64,000 nt of DNA from Pseudoscleropodium purum (lineage: Eukaryota; Streptophyta; Bryopsida; Hypnales; Brachytheciaceae). The stretch's first letter is position 1. Every line of letters begins with the position of its first letter. Below are positions 36,461 through 47,990 of the stretch, piece after piece. A model generated the notes under the pieces. That model had not been told where the DNA came from. It made no database searches and was given only the letters and a program-made list of their open reading frames with translations. Position numbers and translations under genes: made by a program. The DNA lies in NCBI GenBank assembly GCA_963969395.1, contig OZ017804.1:2666001-2730000 (forward strand). Direction: 5' to 3'.

Positions 36461-38189
36461 ATTTCTTGGGTCTTTAGAGATCAATTGGATATAATTTTTA
36501 TTTTTTGTATACCTTTCAAATTGAAATAGGAATTACTCTAGCATTTTGCTTTTGCTTTTTTAATTTTTAAAAATTTTCAGGTATAAAAAAATATAGAAAA
36601 TCCTTTGATTATTAGTTTGTTGTGTTTTTCAATTGATGGTGTAGATCCATTATTAAAATTTTCACTAAATATATTAAAATTAAGCATCTTAATAGAAATT
36701 TAGTAATTAGAATTTTTTTTCGATATTATATTTTTTATTTTAACCTCTAAACAACCAAGGTCTTTTTTGCCAAAAAACATCCAAAACTACCATTTCTATA
36801 GCAAAAAGTAAAAAAATTTAAAATATTGTTCTTTTTTCACATCTAAGTAGAGGATCTAACAATCAACTAGTATGAAAATGTGTGTAAAAAATTTCATAAC
36901 TTTTGATCGGATAGATTGCAAGATATTTGCATTTAAAGGAAAGAAAACAAGTTTTTCAGCACATTGTGGGACTAGATTTTTTGACTTTGAACATTTTTAA
37001 CTTAAAAGTTTTTGCACTGCATAGTTTTGAGCTTTAAATCTTTATTGTATAAAATTGAGTAGAAGGTGTAGGAAAAAATAAAATTCAAAAAAACTTACTA
37101 GGTGTACTTTTTATCCTTTAAAAAATTGTTAAGTAGGAGTATATACAAGATGGAAGGAAAATTTAAATTATCAATATCTTTAAAATAGAATTAAAATGCA
37201 CTAATTCCAATGCTGAGATTGTTCTAGCAAGAAAATCAAACCATGTGGAACTTCTTTTTTTGAAAACTTGTATAAATTGCATTCAAAAATGAATCCTACA
37301 AGTTATTTTTTCAAAAAGATGTTCTAATTGCCTGAAAAACAAGATTGTCCATAACTTTCTCATAACAAATCCACATGGAATGAATCAAAGTTTTCCATGT
37401 AAACAAAAATATAATTTATGAGAAAAAAATTTAGAAATTGAAATTGAATTATTTTTTTTTCTTACCCCCTATTCCCTATTTTGAGCTTATTTGGGCATAA
37501 CTTTTGTTCTCAGACATTGATTTGAAAAAAAATTATATTCCCACAAAGCTAATCAATTTTTTTATCTTCAAAAAAAGTTTCAAAAAATCAAGAATAAATT
37601 TTAGCCCATAGGTACCTGCCCGAAATCCCATTTGTCCCTTGAAGGGACAATGGTCCTTTAAGGGTTAGTAATATTGAATATTGAGTCCATATATTTTACA
37701 TTTTAAATCTAAAAAAATATAGTTTTTCAAATATAAAGACCTTTAATTTTCCCAAACTAACAAACTTCTCAAGTTCAAATTCATTAGAACATAAAAAAAT
37801 TTATAAAATTTTGTTAAAAACTTAAATAAATTATAAGTGAAATTATATTTTTCTATATATAAGTCTATATAATTGCCTTCAAACTCCTAAATGGGTCTCA
37901 ATGGGATCCAAACAATCATGTACTCATTTTTAGATACAGATCTTTCATCAATAATAAAAATATCAAAATATGATAAATTCATGTTGTAGTTTATATGTAT
38001 ATTAACCCCCCAAAAGACCATCATATGTTTTTTTGGGGCTACATAGCAATTTTAGATAGGTATGTGTGGTTGGAAATTTTTATATTTTTGGCCCAAATTT
38101 TAACAGAAGGTGGTGACAAGGAATATCTTTTGTATGCACTAAATTTCATGACATTTGGAAATAATAATCAAATGTTATAGCCTAATATG
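36461..38189. other. AT-rich intergenic DNA with repeat fragments
   Basis: No gene. TTGTCCCTTGAAGGGACAAT (37632-37651) is a perfect palindrome next to GGTCCTTTAAGGGTTAGTA (37651-37669), the motif that ends several dispersed repeats. A left-end-like fragment of the foldback family (CATCATATGTTTTTTTGGGG) lies at about 38021. Confidence 0.55.
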
Positions 38190-40717
38190 TTACTTTTTTC
38201 ATAAATGGGCAATTCAAGCTAATAAAAAAATGTCACTTATTTCAAAAGAAAAAAAATTGAAATTGGTTTTCTAGAATTATATTTACATGAAAAGCTTTGA
38301 ATCATTCCATTTTGATCAATGAATCAAAAGTTATGAGGATTTTTTGTTCACGTGCAATTATGGATTCACTATTTTAAAATGAACCTTGAAGTCCTTAATC
38401 ATACTCAATTTTCAATATTTTTGGAAAAGAAGAAAATCATAGGATGTAAATTGTTTTTGAAGGTTGTCTTTTGAGTGAATAGTGATAAACCATATACAAG
38501 CCTAATAGTAGGGTAGTAGGGTAATATGTGGCCATTTCTAGGTTCCTACATTGAAATACTCAATCTCCAAATTCACTTCCTTCTTCCTCAATTGCTTTTT
38601 TCATACAACAAACCCTAAATGTACATTAAAAAAATTCAATTTTTTTTTCATTTCATATTAAACATTTACATTCAATCCTAAACCCTAATCTCTTCGACAT
38701 TTTTTCCTTTAATCTCATCTCTCCTTCTCTTTCTTTGTCTCCTTCATGCTACTAAAATTTTCTCAAATGAAGTAATTTGAATTCATTATTTGAAATGAAT
38801 TAATTAGAATCCATTCTTTAATATAAATTCATTTTAATTCATTTTAGAAAACAAATCTATTTGAATTTATTCTTCAAAATTTACTATACTAAAATTTAAT
38901 TAAATCCTTCCATAAATTTTGAATCAAATTATTTCTCTACAGCCAATAACATTTTTTAAGTCAATCATAATGTATAAATCATAAATCAATGAAATTAATT
39001 AATTTGAACATTTGATTTAATTATTACATGTTGATATGAAGAAGCATAAACAAAGTCCTATTGTCACTACCACATACATATGTTACACAAACAAATCACA
39101 TTGTTGTTGACTTTTCAAAAATGAAAAATAATTGTTGTTTTCTTTTTGAATTGCATGGCTGGTGGAAGGTGGTCTTAGGTTTTTTAATCTCATCGGTTTT
39201 TTAATCTCATCCAACGACAATTCACAAGAGATAGTTTATTACAATTATTGAAGGAGAATAATGACCTATTAAAAAATTATCCATTTTGTACAACAAATTA
39301 AGTCCAAGTGAGACGGTCAAAAAGGGAATTTACGCTAATAGGTTCTATATCTTGATTTAAATTCAATAATTCAACTTGGAATTCCATAGCCAAAAACATT
39401 ACTACAACAACATTGCACTCAATTTGGATTTCTCATCTTAGTACATATATATAATGCAATAATCAACTTGGCTAAACTAAATGCACAATAACATAGCCAT
39501 AAATCTCCAATTAGGCTCATACGTCACTTTTACACAAACAAACTAATTCCATCTCTCCATACAATCATAATTTACATTACATAATTTTTCAATTTCACAC
39601 CATCTCAAATACAGATGCGCTTACACATCCATAGTAGTACACTACTTTGGCTAAGAATACTTTTATATTTATTTTGAATTGGTGATTCAAATCACCGTTA
39701 CAAATTGTTCATTGTCATTGTCTATAAAACATCCGACTAGATTTTCCTCACAAGACTCTCCATCATTACATTCTCATTCACAAACATTCAAAAAAATGAA
39801 AATACATAGTCAACTAGGTTGGGACACACATCGAGTTCTCTCTCCAAGTGGATGGAAACCTAATTGCAAACATTGACCTAATGGGATCATTTGGCGGTTA
39901 CCAAAAGGAAAGAAGACAACCTAACTACCATCAACTACCAAGTTGGAATTCAAATTTCAATTGACTACCTATTGACAATTCTATACCAAATTGGATAGCA
40001 CACTTGTCACATTTGGATTATGACACAACCAACAACTTCACAAAACCATCCTAACACCCTATCGGACATTCATCCATTGCACTACTAAAAAGATTCCAAA
40101 TTGGATTCAATAGTTTAACAAAATGACCCAATTCGACACCAAAATGACAAACCATATATCAAAATCGTTAAGATGCATTCCCGTTCTCTCAAAAATTTAC
40201 AATTTTTTTGTTCTAATCGATTATCTACAACAACATTGCAACCATTGCAATTGGCATTTTTCAATTCTATAATTAATTTCTTAATAATTTAGTATTTTGA
40301 CTCATTTTCTACTATTGTCTTCTTACTATTTTTTTCCTATATGTTGTGCAATTCTAAACAATTTGAAAATTTTCAAGCATGTCGCCAACTTATTTAGAAA
40401 AAAGAATCCAAAAAAACACAAACATTTTGGAAATTTTTTCATAAAAAAGTGAGCTTCTGAAGTGTAGCTGCCCTATTTTCTGCAAGGCAAAAAAAATGAT
40501 TTATGTAAATTTGAATGTTTAGTGTATATCTTGCAATTCCGCCATGAGGTGGAAATTTTTGAATCTTTTACCATGAGCTTTCAAGTTAGCATACTAGAAG
40601 ATCCTATGGTTACATGTGTCAAAAGAAGTTTTTTTCAAAAAATTTGGTTCTTGTATTTGAAATGGCAATTTTCAACATTTGTGGTGAAAGCAAAGTCATG
40701 GAACTTTAGGGGTTAAA
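38190..40717 (+). repeat. dispersed repeat family A, copy 2, split by an insertion
   Basis: 38190-38462 and 40221-40717 align in order with copy 1 (1190-1931). Shared blocks are GAATCATTCCATTTTGAT, TTTTTTTCCTATATGTTGTG, AGATCCTATGGTTACATGTG and the end CTTTAGGGGTTAA. The inverted copy at 47.1-47.4 kb shows the uninterrupted joint (GATGTAGATTGTTTATTACAAC), which places the foreign segment at about 38463-40220. Confidence 0.75.
38463..40220. mobile_element. 1.76 kb insertion inside a family A repeat
   Basis: This sequence interrupts copy 2 of family A and is absent from copies 1 and 3. It has no ORF beyond about 65 codons. Its first part (38590-38750) looks like plant promoter or leader DNA, with two telo-box-like strings (AAACCCTAA at about 38612 and 38674) and a pyrimidine-rich run (CTCATCTCTCCTTCTC). 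I could not find clear terminal repeats or a target-site duplication, so the class is unknown and the edges are good to about 10 bp. Confidence 0.5.
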
Positions 40718-43421
40718 AATTACATACTCAAAATTCAATCATAGAATTTCCTATAAATAATTAATGATCACATGCTTTTCCATAATTTGTTACATTATAT
40801 TCTTCCTTCAAAGTTAATTCTTAAACTCTAAAATTAATTTTTCTTATGCATTTTCAAATCCTAAAAAAAATTCATCAAAATTATTTTGATTATAAGTTAG
40901 GACTTGTGACTATATAAAAATAAAACTATTATTATTTTAAAGTAAATGAATATTATAAATTAAATACTTTTCTTACATTTCCAAATATAGTCTAAAAAAA
41001 TAATTCAATTTTAAAAGTAAGACCAGAAAATTGTTTTTTATTTCTTAAAAACACTAGATGATTTCTATTATGATCATTGTGTTTTAGTTTCAATGATTGA
41101 TATATTTTTTTATTTCAAAAGTTCATTTCAATTTGAAATAAAAATTAAATAATAATATTTAAAAATATAAAAAATATATACAAAATACTAAGTAGAATAT
41201 TTCATTTTTTTCTTCATTTTTAGATTCTTTGGATAAACTTCTTGAAAATTCATTTCAACAACAATTCAATTATTTGTCTTTTATAATTAAAAAGTGACTC
41301 ATAAAAAATAGTTACAAATCTTTTTAAATGAGAAGAACCTTGAATATATATGGATAGAATGGATGAAGTAATAATACAAGAGACACATGAAGGATTTTGT
41401 AATTCCAATCTCCTAAATGTCAAATTGTAGCAGATGAACTATATATTATAATGATAAGTCATTGTAATTTTTTATAGTATTATATATATTATTGTCCTTC
41501 TAAGTTGAGTTGAATTATGATTTATTTATACAACATGATCATATCTTGGAAGACCAAAATGATGAATGTCTTTTTAAATAAAGAAGCCATCTACTATACA
41601 TACTATTCATTAATTGTAAAAAAATTATTTATAATCTTTATCTCTTATATTTTTTGTTACACCTTCACAAGATTACCATAATCAATCGACCTTTTAAATA
41701 TAACCTGCAATTCATCCAAGAAAAAATTAGTATTCTATATTGTTATGCATTATAATTAGAAATAAATTTTACCCCCCGAAGGATTGTGGGTGCAAAAAAC
41801 AATGTTGCAAAATGTCCTTGTGGCTTTATGGTCCTTAAGGGGTTAATAATTTTTTAATTTTTTAATTTCTTTTAACAAATAATAACAATATATAATTAGT
41901 GACAATTTTGAAGCTGATAGTTTTAATATAATTACTAATTATTTTGCTCAATTCATATAGAATAATTACTTTTATGAATTGAATCAAACAATAGTTAATA
42001 AACTAAATGGATGTACATATATCAAAATTTATTTTCACAATATATAATGCTAAAAGTATCACCTTTAAATTCATTAAATAGTTTTGGATTAACACTTTTT
42101 CATATTATAAAAATAAAATATATCATTAAAAGATGTATTTTGATACAATTCATAAAAAAACAAATCATTTTAATGATTGATATCATCATCTGAAATTAAT
42201 TCTTAACCTTGGCATTCCAACTCAAAAGCTTTGTTTTGATGAATGTTTATGCCATAGCAAAATTATATTCTCAATCAACAATTTTTTGATTAAAGTGTAA
42301 AGTCGGTATCCGCAAGCTCTCATAGATGTAAACATGAAGGACGCCTAATGTGGTAATGAGCTTGAGTTGCTTTATCAACTTGAATGCTCTTATGCCTTGA
42401 ATTGGGAAGGAACAAACCTACAATGGGACAACTAGATGAACTAGCAATAAAACTTTGGACATAGGGAGTAAATTTGATGATTAATTGTTGCAATTTTGCA
42501 AGACAATAAGTGATGAATATCTTCATTTCTTTATACAAAAGTTTTCCTTCAATGAGGCACCAATGATATATTTTCATAGCCATCACTTGACATAACTTAT
42601 ATAGGTATTTTTTAAGCCAAAGTTGTACCTGGCTGCCACATGCAATTGATTCCATATTATAAGTCCTTGGATTTTTTTAGTAAGTAGATTAATAAATATT
42701 TTTTAAAGACCTCTTATTTAAATAATTATTTTGAATTAACTAATAATATAGATTTGGTTTGATTAAACTATTAGCTTTTAAAATAAAATATAATAATAAT
42801 GATAAATCAACAATTTTATTGAAATGAATGAACACTAACCATCTTCCTTTATACAAAGCTTGTACAATAAAAAAATTAAACTTAATACTAGCCTAAATTC
42901 TATATTGTCTTTTTAACCCTAATAGACTAGGGGTGCAAAAATCATGATGTTGAAGACACTTGGTGGTCTTGTGGTCCTTTAGAGGTTAATCTTAGAATGC
43001 AAAATGACTTGCAAGAATGTGGCTTTTTACAAGAGACTCACTTTATAACATTTTTTTTGAAGTTATTTAAAAATTGCAAATTTTCTAAACTTTAATTAGA
43101 GGATTGAAATTCTTTTAACTCCAAATTTAATATTTGCACGACTTCAATGTGAATAAATATTTCGCTAAATGAGGAAGTAACAAGACTTAGAAAATACCTT
43201 TTCTAAATGCACAAAAGTATTTGATTTTGCACATGTAGCACAACTATAAGAATCTATATAGGTGTGACCCTGCATAAATTATGTACCATTTAAATAAACA
43301 AAAAGGCAAAATGGATAATTTTTTAAATTGAATTAAAATTCAACAATTCAAAGTTTTTTCAAGGAACTTAAGGGAGATCTATCCAAATTACAAAAAAAAA
43401 TTCACAAAATTTGAAATTTAC
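40718..43421. other. AT-rich DNA downstream of the DRE2-like gene
   Basis: Two related short repeats end in GGTCCTTAAGGGGTTAAT (about 41831) and GGTCCTTTAGAGGTTAAT (about 42973). A minus-strand stretch at about 42560-42660 shows faint remains of a DRE2 C-terminal Fe-S motif (see the DRE2-like gene). Otherwise nothing was recognised. Confidence 0.5.
41765..42991. repeat. pair of short dispersed repeats with inverted-like ends
   Basis: About 75-80 bp at 41770-41848 and again at 42916-42991. Both run from an ACCCC/AACCC-type left end through GGGTGCAAAAA and end GTGGYYTTATGGTCCTTAAGGGGTTAAT or GTGGTCCTTTAGAGGTTAAT. The left (TTACCCC..AAGG) and right (CCTTAAGGGGTTAA) ends are roughly inverted copies, as in a very small foldback element. 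Confidence 0.5.
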
Positions 43422-45870
43422 CCTTCTACTTCCCCAAGGTGGATATTCTGTTTGTTGTTGCCTTTTTTTTAATTCATAAGGTTGACGTAAGCAATATCTA
43501 CAAGGCGTTTTTTCACAACAAGTATGTATGGGTGTTTGTGGCTCTGCAATTTGAAAAATGCATGTACAATTTAGTATTTAAAGTAGGACTCTATTTTGAA
43601 TTTAAAAAATATAACAAAGTCTACATTCAGAATCTGACCATGGTAAGAAGATGAAGTATCTCCTTCGGTGAGGACTTCTTCATCATCAACAAGTTCAAAT
43701 TGGTCTTCATTTGCACAAACACTCGAAAGATCCAATTTGAAAGTTTGTTTAGGCTTTGGTTGGGGCTCTTCATGAAGACTCTTTTGATTGTATTGATTGG
43801 AAGTGATAACTCTTGATAAACCTTGGCTTGTAGGCAATGGAGTGTCACCTCCAGCTAAAATATCTTTAGACACATAATCTATTTGTACCATGGCCTCTGT
43901 TTGTTGATCATATGTGTAATGATAAGGGTCATATTTATTATTTTGGCTACATATTATTTGTGTTGATACATTTACATCTCTATAAATTTTTGTATCCGTT
44001 TGGGTTGTTGCTTCTATGTGATGGTCCTTTTCAATCTTACTTGCTCGATGTCCATTGTCCTTGGGAACTATTGGCAAAGCATATGTCACTTTACAATCTA
44101 TAATTTCCAAAGAACCAAACTAGTAGTATTTAGATGTAAAGAAAATTATATTTGAAAGAAATTCCCATTTTAAGTTGAGAAGTGTTTTAGAATTTTCATA
44201 AAGCACTATTTTTCTATTTCAAATTTATAAACAAAATAAAGACAAAATAAAAAATTCTATAAATTGTAAGTTATAGAATTATTAAAGTCATTGCAATGTC
44301 AAATATTTCTATATGCTTTTAAACAATAGAATGCACAGTTCTTAAATTATAAAAAATACAAAATAATATGTCAAATTTACTTCAATCTTTATTGTTCTAT
44401 TAATATGCATTGAATGTAAATTACAGTATTTTGTCAAAAGTATTTGAAGTACACTAGCATATGGTGTTTGAATACTAAAATAATATTTGAAATAGGATGT
44501 CATCGCTTATATGTAGAAAAAATAGTATGAAACCTTGCTGATTGTAATCACAATGATCATAAGTAACTTTTTTCTTGATAGCAAAAGTAGATCTTGAATC
44601 CCACACGGGCTTATTTCCTTTCATCTAAAAACCATTAGATTGATAAACTTAAAGAAGCAAAAGTTTGTATCATTTATAATAAATAATGTAGAAACTAAAT
44701 TGAGCATTTTAAAAGACTAAATAAACTTCAGTTTTATTCTATTTTAAAATACAATTTTAATACATTCAATGAAAGTTGAAAAAGTTTAATAAAAATAAAT
44801 ATCTTTTAGTCTTAGATAAAACTAAACTAACCGCAAAGGGCTTCAAAAGTGAACCATAGATGGAAGAAATATGGAAAGGGGTGATGACATTATAATCACT
44901 AGACAAGCCCACATCATACATAGGCTCTTCCATTTCTACATTTACAAACCCAGCTAAGAGTAAGCTTCGCTTTAAATTAGCTTTATCTTGTGCTGGAGTA
45001 GTACCTAATCTCTAAAGACATCCAAAATTCTTCAATCCGAATTAAGTAAGAATTATACATCAGTCATCCAATTTATAATGTAAAACTTGTCAATTTTCTA
45101 AAACATACATTTATCCTTTCATATTGTGCTACATACTTTTACTTCAAGATGCTAAAACTTGTAGTATAATTTGTACAAAAATCCATATTTGGGCATACTT
45201 TCAAATTATTAGTATTATTAGACTCATCCACTATAATAGGATTTGGGACGTCCACATACGAGGATTTTGTTTTATATTGAAGTCAAAAAAATTTATAATA
45301 TAATATTAAAAAATACTTTAATATCATATTTTTGTAAGTAAAAAAGATTGTGTTGAAAATTGTGTCTTAGGATATAGTTTCCTATTTAGCTTATAAATTT
45401 GTTGAACCACATTCAATAGACTATTTGATTTCTAGTGATTTCATTAAAAAACCTTACCCTATGTTCTTCATCAACAAGGTTTCTACAAATGAGTGGCTCT
45501 TGAATCCAGAAGTTGCCTCCATTTTTAAGGATACGACCAACCTCCAAAAGCCATGTCCAATTGTGAAACCCTGGAGTCTCAGCCAAGGAAATGACCACCT
45601 CCACAGTAGATGTCTCAACATCCAACTTGCCTCCTACACATAAAAATGAACCATTAGATCTTAATTTCTTTTCTTTACTTTACACCTAATTCTAAAAAAA
45701 TAATGAAAAATGATAAAGAATTATTTACCAGTTTGAAGAAAATTTGTAAGCACAGTCAATGCAATGCTTCCCAAAACTCTATTGCCATAAGTCCTAGTAG
45801 CCCACATGATAATAGATGATGGCAAAGTTGGAAGATTTGTCACCAACAAAACTTCAGACGTGGAAGTCAT
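43422..45870 (-). pseudogene. divergent DRE2/anamorsin (CIAPIN1)-like gene, C-terminus degraded
   Basis: DRE2 carries Fe-S clusters and passes electrons in cytosolic Fe-S assembly. Exons (minus): 45729-45870, 45458-45633, 44832-45011, 44534-44624, 43639-44097, 43422-43543, all in phase with GT-AG ends (one weak donor, GTTTCA). The model begins MTSTSEVLLVTNLPTLPSS. The methyltransferase-like N-domain is clear (VEVVISLAETPGF, EVGRILKNGGNFWI, RSLLLAGFVNVE, then NKPVWDSRSTFAIKKK), as is the acidic linker DDEEVLTEGD. The first Fe-S motif reads EKTPCRYCLRQPYELKK, aligned to the family's EKKACKNCTCGR: the last Cys is Arg (TGT to CGT). The second motif is only hinted at (ESIACGS near 42630, then a frame with stops). 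An insert of roughly 120 residues (about 200-320) rich in Thr, Gln and Tyr is not typical. A decaying paralogue fits best; a live diverged copy is possible. Confidence 0.6.
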
Positions 45871-47460
45871 CTTTCTACAAATTTGAAGGAAATTTGGATC
45901 ACCCTAAGCTTGGCATTTGATCCCATCTAAAAAAGGATTCAAATTTACAAATGAAGCTTTCAATTCCATGGAATACAACATTCACAACAATAAGTTGGTA
46001 CTCATTGTCTTTTTTGTGATTCTATATCCAGTTGCATTACAATCAATCATCATTTTGTTATTCTATTCTTCCACTTTCGAGACATGCAAAATCAAATGTT
46101 ATAAGCATTTCAATTCCAACTTTGATCTTAACTTCATTTTTGAAATGTAGATATCAATTACACATTTTGAATTACTAAATTTGCCATCAATTAATGGAGG
46201 ATTGGCACATTGCATGCTAAAACATGGAAATTAGAATAATTAAAAACCCATTGATCCACATATAAATAGATTCATTAGATTAGTTTGGCAAAAAAATCCT
46301 AGGGCTATCCAAGGAATAAAGAGAGGGTATGAAGGAAGTAAAAGGGTGTGTCTATTTAAAGAATTGGATGTAGAAAGGTTTTAGATAGATTTTCTAAGCC
46401 ACATTATACAAAGTTTTTAGTGTTTTGGGCAATTGATAGGTGCTAGTAATTATACAATCAAAATTGGTACTTAGGAGTCTATGACATGCAATTCTATAAA
46501 TAAACTTTTTTTAGGCAAGGGAATAAAAATTGTATGATATTTACACAAGAGAAGGGCAATGTCATATAGTGTATAATATTGTATTCCATATCATATTATG
46601 CACATATTGTAGTATAGATGTTGACAATTTTGGAGTATTCTAAAGCAATGAGAAACACATGCATTGGCAAAAATAAATAAATATAAAGAAAGGTATATGA
46701 AAAATATCAAAGTAACTAGGAAGATGTTTTCTTAACACCTAAACTTCTTTCATGTTCAAAGGCCCAAAATTGCTTCAAAACACTAGTCTCCAAAGCACGG
46801 CTAAAATCTTTATCTAATCTTATCAATTACAACTACAAGATTTTCTTAGTTGAAATAATAGTATAAATCCTCCTAAACTTTAGAATAATAAACCTTATTA
46901 ATTGCAGGATCATTACATTTGGATTTCTAAAAGAAGTATTTTCAACTAAAGCTTCCCGAATGGCTAGATTTTACCTTTCAAATTTTTTGCCCAAAAATGT
47001 GTAGATCTTACAACTTACAACTCTCCATAATATATTGAAGAAACAAGTGGAAAATACATGTTAAAATTTCAACAAAAAATATTTCATAGTCATGTTTGAA
47101 AAAAATAGTAAGTAGAAAGAAATAGAAAATTATTTAAAATGCTAAATTGTTAAAAAATTTAGTTATGGAGTTGAAAAATTCCAATACCAATGGTTGTAAT
47201 GTTGTAATAAACAATCTACATCCCATAGTTTTATTATTTTCAAAATATTGAAAATTGGGTTAAATAAATGAGAACAAAGTTTTTAAAACTAGATTTCCTA
47301 CAACTATTCACAAACTCAAACTCCTCATAACTTTCATCTTGTTAATTAAAGTAGAATGATTCAAAGCTTTCTATGTATATATCAATCTAGTAAATGAACT
47401 TTATTTTTTTCAAAGTGATTTTTTCTAAGCTGCCCAAACTACTCAAGCTTCAAAAGAAAT
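45871..47460. other. AT-rich DNA upstream of the DRE2-like gene
   Basis: No gene. An inverted partial copy of family A lies at about 47100-47430. The remainder is unclassified AT-rich sequence. Confidence 0.55.
47100..47430 (-). repeat. dispersed repeat family A, inverted partial copy
   Basis: The reverse complement matches copy 1. Examples are CTCATAACTTTCATCTTGTT and GTAGAATGATTCAAAGCTTT (reverse of the GAATCATTC block) and ACAATCTACATCCCATAG, next to ATTCCAATACCAATGGTTG. It preserves the sequence that is interrupted in copy 2. Confidence 0.65.
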
Positions 47461-47736
47461 CATTATATGTTCTTTGGGGGTCTAGACAACCGTTTTAGGC
47501 CTCTTCCTGACATTGTTCCCTCAGTAGTTTGGAAATAGCTGTTGTTAGAATTTATTATTCTTATTTTTTTAAATTTTAAATGAAAAAAATTGAAATTGAA
47601 AAAAAATATTAAAAAATGACGTGGCAATTTCTTTGCCACATTAAGTAGCTGCTGCAAGATGGTTTCAAAAGTTTGGGAACCCAACGAAACGCAGAAGAAC
47701 TTGCAGCCCTCCAAAGGGGCTATAAAACATCTAATG
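47461..47736. mobile_element. foldback/MITE-like element, copy 1 (276 bp)
   Basis: The left end CATTATATGTTCTTTGGGGG and right end CCAAAGGGGCTATAAAACATCTAATG are imperfect inverted repeats. Inside is a hairpin, GTGGCAA (47621-47627) with TTGCCAC (47633-47639), next to an A/T-rich tract. The 83-codon ORF across it is not a gene. Related copies follow at 47764, 50491 and 63611. Confidence 0.65.
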
Positions 47737-47763
47737 CATAGTACATATCATACAATAACTTGT

Positions 47764-47990
47764 CATTAGAGGATTTCGGGGGGTGGGTGGGTTGGGAAGG
47801 TTGTTTCAAGCTTTTTCCGTTTTAAAACAAAATTTAATTTTAGAATGGAAAAATAACATAATTTTGTTTTAATTTAAAAAAAATTGGTGATGTGGTAGTC
47901 ACCATGCCATATCAGGCAGCAGCTGCGAGGTTGTTCCTTCAATATTGGCAACCTGGGCAACCCTCCAAAGTTGTTGAAAATCCTCTAATG
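47764..47990. mobile_element. foldback/MITE-like element, copy 2 (227 bp)
   Basis: This copy has the best terminal inverted repeat of the set. CATTAGAGGATTTC opens it and GAAAATCCTCTAATG closes it (13 of 14 matching). The internal hairpin is weaker (GTGGTAGTCACCATGCCAT). The right arm shares AACCCTCCAAAG with the other copies. It lies 27 bp after copy 1. Confidence 0.7.

Noticed and set aside
45917..46150. 77-codon plus ORF upstream of the DRE2-like gene
   Set aside because: AT-rich, no family features, no splice or promoter context; chance length for such DNA.
47463..47714. 83-codon minus ORF
   Set aside because: It lies entirely within a foldback element and its inverted ends.
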